64,000 nucleotides of DNA from Hericium rajendrae (Eukaryota; Basidiomycota; Agaricomycetes; Russulales; Hericiaceae), in contig CM065881.1 of NCBI GenBank assembly GCA_033439255.1, forward strand, positions 1,178,001 to 1,242,000. Direction: 5' to 3'. The notes below the pieces were generated by a model, which saw only the letters and a program-made list of their open reading frames with translations, did not search any database and was not told where the DNA came from. Of the stretch, positions 33,157 through 44,634 are shown one piece after another; positions within the stretch are counted from its first letter, which is position 1, and each line of letters starts with the position of its first letter. The position numbers were made by a program, and so were the translations under genes.

Positions 33157-34831
33157 TCAACCAAACGTCCGATCCCACTGCGCTGCTACCTCAACCATAA
33201 CGTACCGCCCGAGCAATGCAGCCCGCTTTTCCTTACCAATGTCGCTCGCGTTCCCATTCTCCGGGGCAACTACGTCCATCGTAGGCCCCTCTACCTCCGC
33301 ACCGTTACGTTCCTGTGATTCCGTCTCTTCGAGTCCCTCCTCCGGAACCACGACGACAGAGCAGGTGTTCTCGCCCTCGCCCTCCATGCGCGGGACCCGC
33401 TTGTCCTTGTCCTGCGAAGGCGTATGCGGAGCGCCGTGTACTGTCAGCGCAACGAAGGGCTTGGCGGGCGAAGATGCAGACGAAGGCCGCAGATGTCGAC
33501 TGACATCACAACATGAGACATTCTTCGAGGCCACATGATACATGACGAACGTACCTGATGACGTCCAGGATAGTATTCAGAAAGCTCGGCACGACGAAGC
33601 CTTTCCACTGGACATGTGTGACCTCACCAGTCGTTGAGCCTTCCGGAGGCGAGTACACCGCAACGTACGGATCCACGCGGTCGTTTGCTTGTAGTCTGTT
33701 CGCTATCATCAGTTCCTTGACCACCATCCTCCAACGCCAACCTACCGCTGCGACCCGATCATCGCCATGCCCACCCACTCAAACAGCCCTTCCATCTCTG
33801 CCTCCCAATCCTGAAGCGCACTATCATCCTCCCCGCCCTCCTCCACAGCCGCACTCGCTGCGCCCGAAGAGCGCACGAGCTTGCGCCTCTTCCGCTGCTT
33901 TCCCTCCGGCCGCGGCGTTAGAGAGGGCACCGGCACGCACACATTGCCGTACGTGCGCACCACCGGCCGCACCGCGTGCTTCTGCATGTCGGCGTGCGCC
34001 GGCGATAGCGGGCCTGTCGCTTTGTCTGCGGGGCCAGAGATCTGAGCACGCACGTGGGAGGGGAGACGGGTATGTACGTACCGAGATGCGCGCGCGGGCC
34101 CGCGAACGCGAACGCCCAGCGCGGCTCGCCCGCCGCGGCGCGCGCGGTGTCCCACTGCTCGAGCTTCGCGCGCATGCGCGGGTAGTGCTTGTCGTGCGCC
34201 GTCGCGCCCAGCGCAGGACGCTTCAAGCTGCACGGGAGCTTGAGTGCTTCCGTGCAACGTACGTCAACGCGGGGATAGACATGAGTGAAAGACGGAGGCG
34301 CACCGTACTGCTCCTCGCACCCCTTGAAGCGCCCGTGCGCACCGGGCATCTTCGTCCCCTCGAGTCCGAGCGCTTCGTATGTCCACTTCGCGACGTTGAT
34401 GCGCAGGTCCGCGCCGCGGGCGCTCCAGACGTCCGGGACGTGTTTTCCCGTGCTCAATAACTGAATGTCTCTATATAAGAGCGCGATCGGCGTTATGCAG
34501 GCAAGTGTTTATGGATGGTAAGAGACGTACAGATTGTGGGAATTGGCCTGCTCGTAGAGCGTTTTGAGCGCGTCGACGACGTCGGAGAGGCGTCCGCAGG
34601 AGGTGTAGTACTCTGTCTCGAGATGGCGGAATGCGTCTTCTAGTTCTGCATCGGAGGGAAATACGACGTCGATCTACGCTTCCATGGAAAGTGTGAGCAC
34701 GCATGGGGCGAAAGATGGGAAAGACATGCCTGGTGCATGAATGGTCGGGCGTGCGCGATGTGTGCGGGCAGGGTCTTTGAGGGGTACGTGCCCGTCGAGA
34801 TCATGATCCGGCGCGGTTCTAGCTGCGCCAT
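33157..34831 (-). CDS. RPP40: Ribonuclease P/MRP subunit p40 (Rpp40 family)
   Basis: The overall layout matches human RPP40. From ATG at 34831: MAQLEPRRIMISTGTYPSK, then IDVVFPSDAELEDAF. Next come DLRINVAKWTYEALGLEGTK (compare the TGLQG block), ALQDWEAEMEGLFEWVGMA and NDRVDPYVAVYSPPEGS (compare the family's FISTY.CPEPS). These are followed by VQWKGFVVPSFLNTILDVI, KPFVALTVHGAPHTP (compare WVTLSVQGFADSP), a Cys/Val-rich strand (ENTCSVVVVPEE) and a final YVMVEVAAQWDRTFG. The family is a protein subunit of the nuclear RNase P and MRP ribonucleoproteins that process tRNA and rRNA precursors. There are about five introns. The first (34674-34729) uses a GC-AG pair, the only join that keeps the frame. 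Confidence 0.78.
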
Positions 34832-35091
34832 GGCAGCTCTTTATGGCTATGGTGGGTTGACAGATGAGACGGTGCGCGAGTAAGCAGGTAGATAGAGGTA
34901 GATCGTGTATTGACAAGGCGGTGGATGTGGTCAAGTGCAAGTCGCGTTCAGACGCGTCAATCTTCGCAGACGCGTCCACCACACGCGCCGCAGCACGATT
35001 CAAAGTTTGTTGGGCATCCACCGTCTTGCCTCTAAATTCTAATATTATGGCAGATATATTATAACATATCCTACAATAGCTCTACCCAAAT

Positions 35092-36313
35092 TTACTGCAA
35101 CACCTTCCCCACATCCCCCAGTATCAAATTATCGATCAAACGCGTCTTCCCCACCCACATCGCCGCGCTCAACACAACCGCCTCCCACTCCCGCTTCGTA
35201 GCCCCGTCCTCGAGCACCTCAAACGTCGCAGGATCATTGATCTCCACATAATCCACCTTCACCCGTACACTCTCATCCGCGCCCGCCTCTCTCTCCCTAA
35301 GCACCGCCGCCGCGCGCTCGACGCACACGCGCTTGCTCTCCCCCGCGTCCCATGCTTGCTCCGCAGCGCGCAGCGCCGCGTACAGCGCGGGCGCAAACTC
35401 GCGCTCCGGCGCGCTGAGATACGCGTTGCGCGAGGAGAGCGCAAGGCCCGTCGCGGGCTCGCGCGCGGTCGGCACGATGTGCAGGCGCTCCGCTGTCGGA
35501 TGCGGGATGTGCAGGTCGGCGACCATGCGGCGCAGCAGCAGCGCCTGCTGGATGTCCTTCTGCCCGAAGTACGCGTGCGTGGGCTGCAGCACCACGGCTG
35601 TCAGCGCAGCGCGGTGGGTGAAGGGGAGGGATGCTCACCTGGATGATGTTGAAGAGCTTGGTGACGACGGTTGCGACGCCGCGGAAGAAGGCGGGGCGGC
35701 TTTTGCCTTCCATCTGGTCGCCGTAGCCTTTCACTTCGACGAATGTCCCTTTTTGGTTGTTCACGTCCTGGTCGATCCCGGAGGGGTACATCTCCTTGAC
35801 GGACGGCAGGAACACGGCGTCCGGCGTGCGCGTGATGGAGTTCTGAGACGAGGCGGGGACGGAGAGCCCGGTGAGGAGGGCGAGGTCATGCGGCAGGGTG
35901 CGCGGGTAGGTGGCGAGGTCTTCGTGCGGCGCGAATTGGGCGGGGTTGACGAATATGGAGAGAACGGTAAGATCATTGCCAGCGAGCGACTGTTTGACTG
36001 CAAAAAGCTATTCTCAGCACCAATTCCGTGTCTGAGGGCCTCAGGCAGACGCACCGAGAGACAGATGTCCGTCATGCAATGCCCCCATTGTCGGCACGAA
36101 CCCCACGCTCTTCTTCTCATCGAATGCCTTCGCCCGCCATTCCCGATATTCCTTCACAGTCGTGAAGATGGGTATATTCGACGGCGGAAGCTCGGTAGTC
36201 GTCGACGACATCCTCGTCCAACTCGGCCGGAGTATGACTCGAGACCTTGCTCTCGTGCACGCGCCCAAGGACTGCAGTCGAGATGAAAGCAGCAGAGAAG
36301 CACAACGAGTCAT
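35092..36313 (-). CDS. PAN6: Pantoate--beta-alanine ligase (pantothenate synthetase)
   Basis: It joins pantoate and beta-alanine with ATP to make pantothenate, the precursor of coenzyme A. Seen in order: IPIFTTVKEYREWR, then VGFVPTMGALHDGHLSL (the PTMGALH..H nucleotide-binding block), LSIFVNPAQFAPHEDLATYP, VFLPSVKEMYPSG, FFRGVATVVTKLFNIIQ, HAYFGQKDIQQALLLRRM, LALSSRNAYLS and VDYVEINDPATFE. The frame ends at 35092. Three or four short introns fall at places consistent with these joins. The Met at 36313 gives an Arg/Ser-rich leader of about 34 residues before a second in-frame Met (MSSTTTELPP), so either could be the start; the longer form might be targeted to mitochondria. All catalytic blocks are intact. 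Confidence 0.93.
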
Positions 36314-36665
36314 ACGCCCGCACGATAATTATAAAGAAAGAGCAGAAAAGTCTACGAGGCGGGTATGGAGGGCTACGCCCGTGAATAAGAGTCGGGGGAC
36401 GCAACCTCACCGGAGGATGGCAAATCTCAGATCATGCCGGATCTAAACGAAATTTGGTCAGGATCTGACATATTGGGTAAGCAGATCGTAACCCTAGGGT
36501 TACAACTCACCTGCCCTGCGATGCGGAGAAATCGCCACAGGACAATGCAATCAGACGTGTCTGTGGATTGAATGGAAGCAAAATGAGTTTCAACACATAC
36601 TTAAATACTGGGTTCGCCCAGAACTTTTGAACTAGCCCATACCCTGAAGATACAAGAAGAACGCC
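36314..36665. other. Intergenic
   Basis: About 350 bp between the start of the pantothenate synthetase gene and the end of the dolichyl-diphosphatase gene. No gene; a short palindromic CCTAGGGTTACA-type stretch at about 36493 is noted but not interpreted. Confidence 0.5.
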
Positions 36666-37595
36666 CTATGCCCGCTTCGCCTCGTTCCTATCGAATGCCC
36701 TCCGCCACGCCTGCCATTGTTCTTCGACGCCCCCATCAGCCCAAACAAGCCATCCATCCCTGACACGAAGCCAAGTTGAGACGGGGTTGGTCAGAAGGAG
36801 CATGCGCGCTCGGCCTAGGACCGACTGCGGTCTCCTCGTGGGGATCAGCTCGGCCATGAGGTAGAACACGACGCCGAAGACGACGCCGAGCGAGACGCCC
36901 CAAAGAACCTGCGATGGCGAGTGATACGCAAGGTAAAATCTAAGATGGAAATAGTTAGAAAGCTTATATCCATCTGGCGCTAAGATTCAGATGCTCACCG
37001 TGAGTACGCCACAACGGCTGCCCAGCCAATGAGAGCAGCGTGGATCAGCAATTGGAAAAGTTTGTCTATTATCCAATAGCCGGTGGAGACGAATCTATGG
37101 CGGAACCAGAGGTGCAGAACTAAGAAGGTCGCGAAATATGCCATGTATTGGCTGTGTGAAGACGGGAAGCCGTATCCCGTCCCCACGCTGTCTGCACGAA
37201 CATATTTTAGCAACTCAGTAGCATATAGAGGTTGATGATATACCACTTGGCCGCTCCTGCTTGATTGCGCGCTTGACTATCCAGTTGAAGAGCTCACATA
37301 GTAGCTGGCCGGCCCACATATTGATGACAGTAAGTTCCCGCGTGTATACAGCCAACACCGCGTAGGATGCCTATAATTTAAGACATTATTAGCGAGAGCT
37401 CTGTGAACCATGCATCATCACCATAGTAACGCACCATCAAGAGAATGGGAGAAAGGGTAATGAGGGCCATAACGAGCGAGAGATGGGAACCAGCATTGTC
37501 TAGCGAGATGTTCAGCGCGCGATAGAAAACATTTGATCCAAGGGCCTACAGACGACATGGGTGAGGTCCAGCGAAGCTCGCTGTACCTCAACCAT
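36666..37595 (-). CDS. CAX4: Dolichyl-diphosphatase (PAP2 superfamily)
   Basis: It removes a phosphate from dolichyl diphosphate on the luminal side of the ER so the carrier can be reused in N-glycosylation. From ATG at 37595 (MVEVQRASLDLTHVVY) an intron joins to NAGSHLSLVMALITLSPILL. The PAP2 catalytic motifs follow: KRAIKQERPS (K......RP), YGFPSSHSQYMAYF (PSSH) and YSRFYLAYHSPSQV (SR.....H...Q). About four membrane helices are visible. The tail is basic and ends in NEAKRA. The GFPSSHSQ and LAYHSPSQV wording is specific to the Cax4/DOLPP1 branch. Five exons with short introns; length about 230 aa, as usual. Confidence 0.9.
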
Positions 37596-38546
37596 TGTGC
37601 TTATCGAGTCAGTGCACCTCTTGCTTCGAAGCCTGATATAGTACAGTGGGAACAGCGATGTCCGTCAAGGTTCCGGACAAACCAGTGCCGAAAGCAATGT
37701 CTCTCCACTGGTCCAGACGCGTGGCGGTGTTCCTTACCCTCCACAGCTGAAACTCCGTACGATGTATATGGGTGCGTAGGGTACCAAAGTCGTTGAAGAT
37801 GGGTCGCGGTCGAAATGAAGGAATCGTCACTGGCGTACTCGCGTTCCTCGTTAGCGGACCAATTGTTCACACGAAATTTCCCTTAACTCCAAATGTGAAG
37901 CAGTTTGGCAGCGAGGCTGTGCGGTGCTCGGCACACGCCGAACTGAGATCAACGACTGACATGTTGACGTCGGGCGCGTCGGCGTCTGGGCCGTATCCTG
38001 TTCTCTGTCGTCCATGCCGTCCATGGGCGATATTGTGAATGAGCCATGTACCTGAGTCGCTTGCTGTGCCGCTTGAACGTTGAACGCCTAACACATTTTG
38101 ACAGGACCTGATTGCCTTTGTCTGGAGCGTTCAGCGCTTCGAGTCAAAAAAAGGCGCTCAAGGACCTCGTGTGTCCTCGTGCCCTGCTGTGCGGGCCGTT
38201 CTGTACACACGTCAGCCTGATAAGCTCTAGGAAAAGGACCGGACTGCACTGCTGGGTGAGTATCTACCAAGATAGGACGTCATCCACGTCGTGCATCGCC
38301 ACGACGTCGCTTTAGATGCGGCGCGGGCGTCTCGCGGGCGCGTAAACGACTCAGAGTGCAATGGAGTATTTCATATTATTTTCGACTCACGTTGACTTTT
38401 CCTTGCCGCTGAGCGCTGTGCGTGGACTCTCCACTTCTTCTCCAACATAGCATGCACATACACCGAATGGTTTAAAAGGAGAACTCTGTGCCCTGCGACA
38501 GTAACAGACATTCTGCCTTAGGCCAGCTGCGTACTACTCATACGCA
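37596..38546. other. Divergent intergenic region between CAX4 and BCS1-like genes
   Basis: About 950 bp serving two divergent promoters. Open frames in it have no recognisable content. The BCS1-like side has a TATA-like box. Confidence 0.5.
38471..38478 (+). promoter_or_regulatory. TATA-like box of BCS1-like gene
   Basis: TTTAAAAG in the context GGTTTAAAAGGAG lies 76 bp ahead of the ATG at 38547, with a pyrimidine-rich leader in between. Confidence 0.45.
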
Positions 38547-40584
38547 ATGGCCTCCTCCGTTCTACAACTCGCACCTCTCCTACAGCCCCTTCTTGCTGCA
38601 CTCAACAATGGCAGCCTCCATCTTGATAACTCATCCATCCCCAGTAACATCACCGTATCTCAACCCGGGTCGTTCGAGATGCCCACGGATGTCTCGTCGC
38701 TCATCTCTTTCATCTACTCTCTCGGCGCCCTGCGCGACTGGCTCAAGCTGATCGTCCTCGGCGGCCTCATCGAGTTGTGCAGACGGTTGTATTACCACTA
38801 CTACCAAACCTTCATCGATCAGTTCTTCATCACCGCCAGTTTCGAGAGCGAAGACATAGCCTTTTGTGAGTGCTTAACGTTTATCGCCACGTGCGAATCC
38901 TCATGTCGCCTGCAGCGTGGATGATGCACTGGCTCTCGACGCTTCCCCAATGGCGTAAGTCTTCGCGGACCTGGTGTGCAGTAGATGCGCTAATCTTTGG
39001 GTTTAGGCAAGGTCCGGCAGTTTACGGTCAGCACGGGAAACTGGGGCCTCGACGATCGTGCAAGCGTCGTTCTCGAAGACGACGATGGGAACAGTGAATT
39101 CACCAACGAAGGGCGGAGGACGTATAACAAAGTCAACTACCTCCCGACCATGTCTACGTCCTACAGTCTGTGGTACAAGCGCCGATGGCTACGTATCACC
39201 CATGTGAAGGAAGAGAGCCGATGGTGGTCGGACAAGTCTACTCTCACAGTAACGTAAGATCATCTTCAGTCTGCCGCTCGTACGACATATCTGACGGTTT
39301 ACATCTGAAGCATCTTGTCTCGCGACCGCTCAGCCTTGGACTCTCTGATCCTCGAGGCCAAGCGCTCCTATATTGGCGCTCTAGATGACAAAATTGACAT
39401 CTACGTCAACGACGGGTGCGTTTTTCATTTCTTTTTTGAGTACAACTCCATTATGGCTTACATTAATACGCAGTTTCTCGGGCGACTGGCGGCATGTCGC
39501 GTCCCGCCCTAAACGTCCTCTGAAATCCATCATCTTGGATGCCGGCGTCAAAGAGCTCATCCTAGACGATGCCAAGGACTTCCTGCGGAGCAAAAGCTGG
39601 TACGCGGACCGCGGGATCCCCTTCCGGCGCGGCTACCTCCTGCACGGCGCGCCCGGCTCCGGCAAGACGTCCATCATCCACAGCCTGGCCGGCGAGCTCG
39701 GTCTCAACGTCTACATCATCTCGCTCTCCAAGACGGGCCTCGACGACACGGCGCTCAACAACCTCATCTGCGCGCTGCCCGAGCAATGCATCGCGCTGAT
39801 GGAGGACATCGACGCCGCGTTCACGCACGGCCTCACGCGCGAGACGGCCGGCACCGAGCTCGAGGACCCGCGCCAGCGCACGCGGCGCGGCGAGCGCGAG
39901 TCCAAGGACGACGACGAGCCCGGGTCGCCCGCGGACAAGCAGGCGCGCGGGCCGGCGAAGGGCGACGCGGGCCCGGGCAACACGACCGGCGCGCGCATCA
40001 CCCTCTCGGGCCTGTTGAACGCGCTCGACGGCATCAGCGCGCAGGAGGGCCGCCTGCTCTTCGCGACAACGAACCGCTACTCCGCGCTCGACCCCGCGCT
40101 CACGCGCCCCGGGCGCATGGACCTGCACGTCGAGTTCCGCCTCGCGAGCCGCTACCAGGCGCGCGAGATGTTCCGCCGGTTCTACATCCCGAATGAGCAC
40201 GTCGAGGCGAAGGTCCAGGAGCAGAAGGAGGCGGAGAAGGCTTCCAAGATCTCGGATTCTGGTTACGTGACGCCGACGAAGGAGCCTGCGGTCGGCCAGC
40301 TCGTCGACGTCAAGGAGCCCGCGGAGAAGACCGACGACGCGCCGAGTTATAGCGGTCTTACGCACGCGTCGCGCGCGCCCACGCTGTCGAAGGAGCAAAT
40401 CGAGGACCTCGCGCAGCGCTTTGCGGACGCGATTCCGGAGCGCGAGTTCTCGATGGCGAGTCTGCAGGGATACCTCATGTCGTACAAGGTTCGGCCTGTG
40501 CAGGCGGTTGAGGACGTTGCGCGCTGGATTGTGGACAAGGAGGAGGAGGGGAAGCGGAGAGGGCGATTGGGAAAGGCTGAGTAG
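38547..40584 (+). CDS. BCS1-like AAA ATPase
   Basis: The N-terminal exons give a short luminal-type leader, then a membrane segment (ALRDWLKLIVLGGLIELC) and the BCS1 N-domain (SEDIAF, AWMMHWLSTLPQW, VQVSTGNWGLDDRA, YLPTMSTSYSLWYKRRWLRI). The long last exon carries the AAA module: RGYLLHGAPGSGKTSIIHS (Walker A), then CIALMEDIDAAF (Walker B), a long acidic insertion (about 39870-39980), TLSGLLNALDGI, LLFATTNRYSALDPAL and RPGRMDLHVEFRLAS (arginine finger region). Yeast Bcs1 inserts the Rieske protein into complex III. Basidiomycetes carry several relatives of uncertain role, and the non-conserved tail (PTKEPAVGQLVDVKEPAEK) and charged insertion suggest this is one of those rather than the core factor. 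The window carries no second copy. Confidence 0.85.
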
Positions 40585-40881
40585 TCCTCTGGTATTAGTA
40601 TCGCGAGCGCATGGATAATCTGGATGTATCAATAGTAAATACCCCATTACGAATCTAATCATGAATGTCACTTGGATGTTCGATGGAGTCAGTTATCAGC
40701 AGAGGATGCCCATCTTGAGGAAAGATGGACTCGGAAATTTCTGAGCCTGCGGTGCGTAGATGACTCTTAAGCATGACGCCCAGCGTACGCTGATTGCTTA
40801 ACTTCATCATTCGGTTGTGAATGAATGACACAATGCGTAATCATTACTATCATACATGAGCCATCTATTTTCCTGATACCC

Positions 40882-43356
40882 TCATAGCGTATACCGATAC
40901 CCACTCCACTCGTCCCCCCGCTCCCTCTTCGCCTCCGCAACATTCGCGAACCGCCCGTTCTTCCTCGCACGCTCCTCACGCACCGCCTCGTCCTCCTTGA
41001 CATCGACATCGGTATCGAGCACCTCGTCGCGCTCGCCGCGCGCCTTGGCCGCGTTCTCGCGGCGCAGGTACACATAGAATGTCGTCGATGCGACGATCCC
41101 GAAGCCGATGTACATCAACACGAGTCCGTGGCCGAGTGGGTACCACGGCGCGTCGCGCGCGCGGTAGACGTTTGAGCTGACTGCGCCGTTGATGTTGCCG
41201 CTGGGAGGGGTCAGTAGTTATTCCTGATGAGAACACAAAAGGGACGACGCACAAGCTGATGACCATGGCGATGGTGACGCTGCGCTTGTAGGTGCCCTCG
41301 ACATTGTTGGAGACCCACGCACTACGAACAGAGGGTGAGACCAGAGGCGGAGTAAAACGCTGCGGTAGGAACGCACATAGTGTTGGCTGGAGCGATGATG
41401 ATTGAGATTGGTCAGTTCCGACGGGAAAATGACTGGAGAGACTCACGAATCAGAGGATATATACCGCTGAGATGGGGATAAAATTAAGAGGCGAGAACAG
41501 CATATTTTGGGCAGAGAAAACGCACCAAGTTGCGAGATAGACTGCGAAATAAGATAGGGCTGCGCTGCGGGAGACGACCAGGATGATATATCCAGCACCA
41601 CCTGCATTGGCACATATGAAGCGCGGTCCTTGTTATTTAGAAGCAAGACTTACCCAGACACAGGAAGATGCTGGAGATGCGTAAGATTCAGTGAAAACGT
41701 CAGGGAACACGAATTGTCTGACGCACATATTGATTAGCCCACGCTGGCCCTTCTTGTCAGCATACCAGCCGACAAGACAGGTCATTATGCAGGCAAAAGC
41801 GTAAACGGGCACGGTGAGCAGGTTTGCAGGCGTGGCCTTGAAACCAAGCTGGACAGAAAGAAGTGTCTCAATCATACAGCAGGAAGATAGGTGAATAAGT
41901 GGATACACACCTGGCTAATAATGCTGGGAAGGAACAGCGAAAACGCATACAGCGGCATATCGCTCCCAACGTACACCACCACTGAAATGTAGATTCGTGC
42001 TCAACTCATGAGGCGCCATCGAAAGACGTGAAGCACCTACTTCCGATCCACGTCTTCCAGTCGAGGATGCTCCTCCACAGGTACTTAAACCGCAGCTGCT
42101 CGCCGCCCGCCGAGAACTGGTCATCCGTCTGCAGCCGGCGCACGACGACGGTGCGCTCCGCCTCGTTCAGGAAGCGCGCAGTGTCGGGAAAGTCCTGGAT
42201 GATCCAAAAGGACAGGATGCCCGCAAGCACCGTCACGAGGCCCTCGAGGATGAAGATCCACGCCCAGCCGGGCTTGCCTCCGATCCCGTCCATTTTCGAG
42301 ATCGCCGCCTAGACGCGATGCAAATAGCATGTGTGAAGCGAGCGCGCGGGGCGAAGAGGGTGCGAGAAGGAGAAGGTCAGTTCTGGGGTGAGAGGGAGGA
42401 CGCGGGAGCGTACAGCGAGCAGGCCACCGAATGCACCCGAGACGGACGCGGCTGAGAAGAACATGGCCGCACGCAGGCCGAACTCAGAGCGTTTGTACCA
42501 GCTGCGTATGGAAAGATTGCGTACAGAGCGCGGGAGCAGAATGTGTATATCAGCAAATGGGCGCTGCACACGGGGAGCACTGGGACGCACCATGAGAGAT
42601 AGTAGTTCACGCCGGGAAAGAGTCCGGCTTCCATCATCCCGAGCATCCATCTCATTCCTAGATGAAGAAAGATGATACGCAGAGAAGGCAAAGGTCAGCG
42701 CAGAATAGGAATCTCCGGCGGTAAGAAGCGTACCGAGAAGGCCGCCGTAGTTGTGGACTAAGCCCTGCACGGTCTGGCCCTCCAGGTGAGCACTTGTGAT
42801 GTACGGATAAGGTGACAAGACGACAAAGTACCATCATGATGCCCCATAATAGCATGAGCCCCGATAGCCATAATGAGGGTCGCAGACGCTTGAGGAAGAC
42901 GTTCGAGGGTACCTGAGGAACGAAGGAAGCTCATGATCTCCGTGGCGGATATGGAAGGCGGAGCTCATACCTCGAAGATGGCGTACGGAAAGAAGAAGAT
43001 TGTGAGGCCAATGAGGTACTGGTTGTCCGTTATATGCAGGTCTGTCTCTAATCCGTACAGCTGCCACACAATCGTCAGCGACACATGCTCGAAGACGGTA
43101 GGAATGGGGTACACACCTTCGCATTTCCGATGCTCGTCCGATCTAAGAAGCTCAGCAAATAAAGCAGAGAGAGCCAGGGCACCAGGCGCATGTCTATCTT
43201 CCGCATGAGCTTGCGCTCGTCGACGCCGGATATGTCGACATGCGGGTTGTAAAGCGGCGTTTCGCGGTTCTCCTCGTGCGTCACCTGGACCGACGCGCTC
43301 TTCTCCTCGTCCGTGAGGTGCGTTGACGGCGCAGGCGATGGCGTAATTTTCGACAT
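40882..43356 (-). CDS. MFS transporter, anion:cation symporter (Dal5/Tna1-like) family
   Basis: About ten exons from ATG at 43356 encode a cytosolic N terminus, then VPWLSLLYLLSFLDRTSIGNAK joined across an intron, LIGLTIFFFPYAIFE, VPSNVFLKRLRPS, the loop-2 region, LGMMEAGLFPGVNYYLSWWYK, then AGILSFWIIQDFPDTARFL and a central cytosolic loop. The second half includes MPLYAFSLFLPSII, ATPANLLTVPVYAFACI, GWYADKKGQRGL, AWVSNNVEGTYKRSVTIAM and NINGAVSSNVYRARDAPWYPLGH. These blocks are typical of the fungal ACS family (allantoate, nicotinate, and similar organic anions with protons) with 12 helices. The exact substrate cannot be told. The C-terminal tail is rich in Glu, Asp and Arg and ends GDEWSGYRYTL, common in Tna1-type carriers. 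Confidence 0.85.
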
Positions 43357-44634
43357 GGCGAGCGTAGAGCGTAAAGGCCGGGGTAACGCGGGGAAATCAC
43401 ACTACCCCGCATTGCTGCTTTATGTACCTCGCCTAGGTATGTGGTGGAGACGAGCGCCCTCCGTCAGCACAACCGTTAATTCGATCCGGATACCGGCTGC
43501 TATGATCAATCATCAGCTGGCACTTGCAAAATGATGTAGGGGGTTCCCACAGAGCCGAGAAGAAGGGCTCTGTGCTAAAGACATGGCTCACGTGTGGGGA
43601 AAGTGGGGAGATATTTGTCCTGAAGAAGAAGTTAGATCCTTGCGGCGAGGAGGAAGTGCTCTTCCAGGCACGCACCTCGTCATGCGACGGGGATGGCAAA
43701 AAGTTGACCGTGAGGCTGTGAGCGCTGTAGATACTGTGCATGTCCGTTGAAGGCAAATGTGACTCAAGCAAACACCGCGATCCTGGAAATGGTCGGGCTG
43801 CAGCGAAGTCGTTGCCTGTTGCCTATTGCCCGTCAACTATTAAGTTAGTAGCGCTACGCGAGTCTCCACAAGCAGCCTATGAAGGACTTCGTAAATCACA
43901 GACGTCTCGTCCTTGCAAAATTGAGGCACACCTTGAATACATAAGTTGCCACTCGTGACCACACAAAATTAAACTCCGCGACGATCACCTCTGGGGCCGA
44001 CCCTTTGTGAGACCAGGATAACGATCGAAGACCAGGGCTGAAAGAGTCGCCAAAACATCTCCAAAAACATACCAACCACTCCCGACACCCAGGTACATGG
44101 AGACAAAGATAGACGAAGATCACACATTTCGTGAGACGTTGCTGCGGAGTTGGTTCATCTCGGACGACGTTCCATGACATTGGGACTCGCCCTGAAATTT
44201 CACAGCGACTTGTCCCGAGCGCGGAAACAGAACAAGTGAACAAATGCGGAGATGCACACTTTGACCAAAGAACAACCACCGTCGGTCAGGTTGTCAATCA
44301 GACATAGGACCGTGTGCGACGTGCCTGTTTTTGACACCTTCGGGCTTGAAAGCTTGAACATTGAATGAGAATAGATCCAGTCAACGTCAAGCTCAAATAT
44401 GGCTGTCGAACTGATTATCACAGCGCTCTTGGGCGGGGCTTCGCGGAAGAAGATGAGAATATGCTTCTTATGTACAGAGACTGATAGCGGACGTCTTCAT
44501 TGCATCATTATGTAAGTAGATATGTCTGCAGCCGATCGAGACGATGTCGGACTCACATATATATGTAGGTGAGATGTCATTGATTCTGGGCAGTGGCGCC
44601 AGTCCACATGCATCTCACGCCAATCCGTCATCGA
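43357..44634. other. Gene-free stretch, 1.3 kb
   Basis: Lies between the start of the MFS gene and the end of the dehydrogenase gene. Frames of up to 127 codons are present but have no recognisable content. No repeat or RNA gene seen. Confidence 0.5.

Noticed and set aside
39562-40671. A 369-codon antisense frame over the BCS1-like gene
   Set aside because: The plus strand encodes intact Walker A and B motifs; the antisense product is Arg/Leu-rich without motifs.
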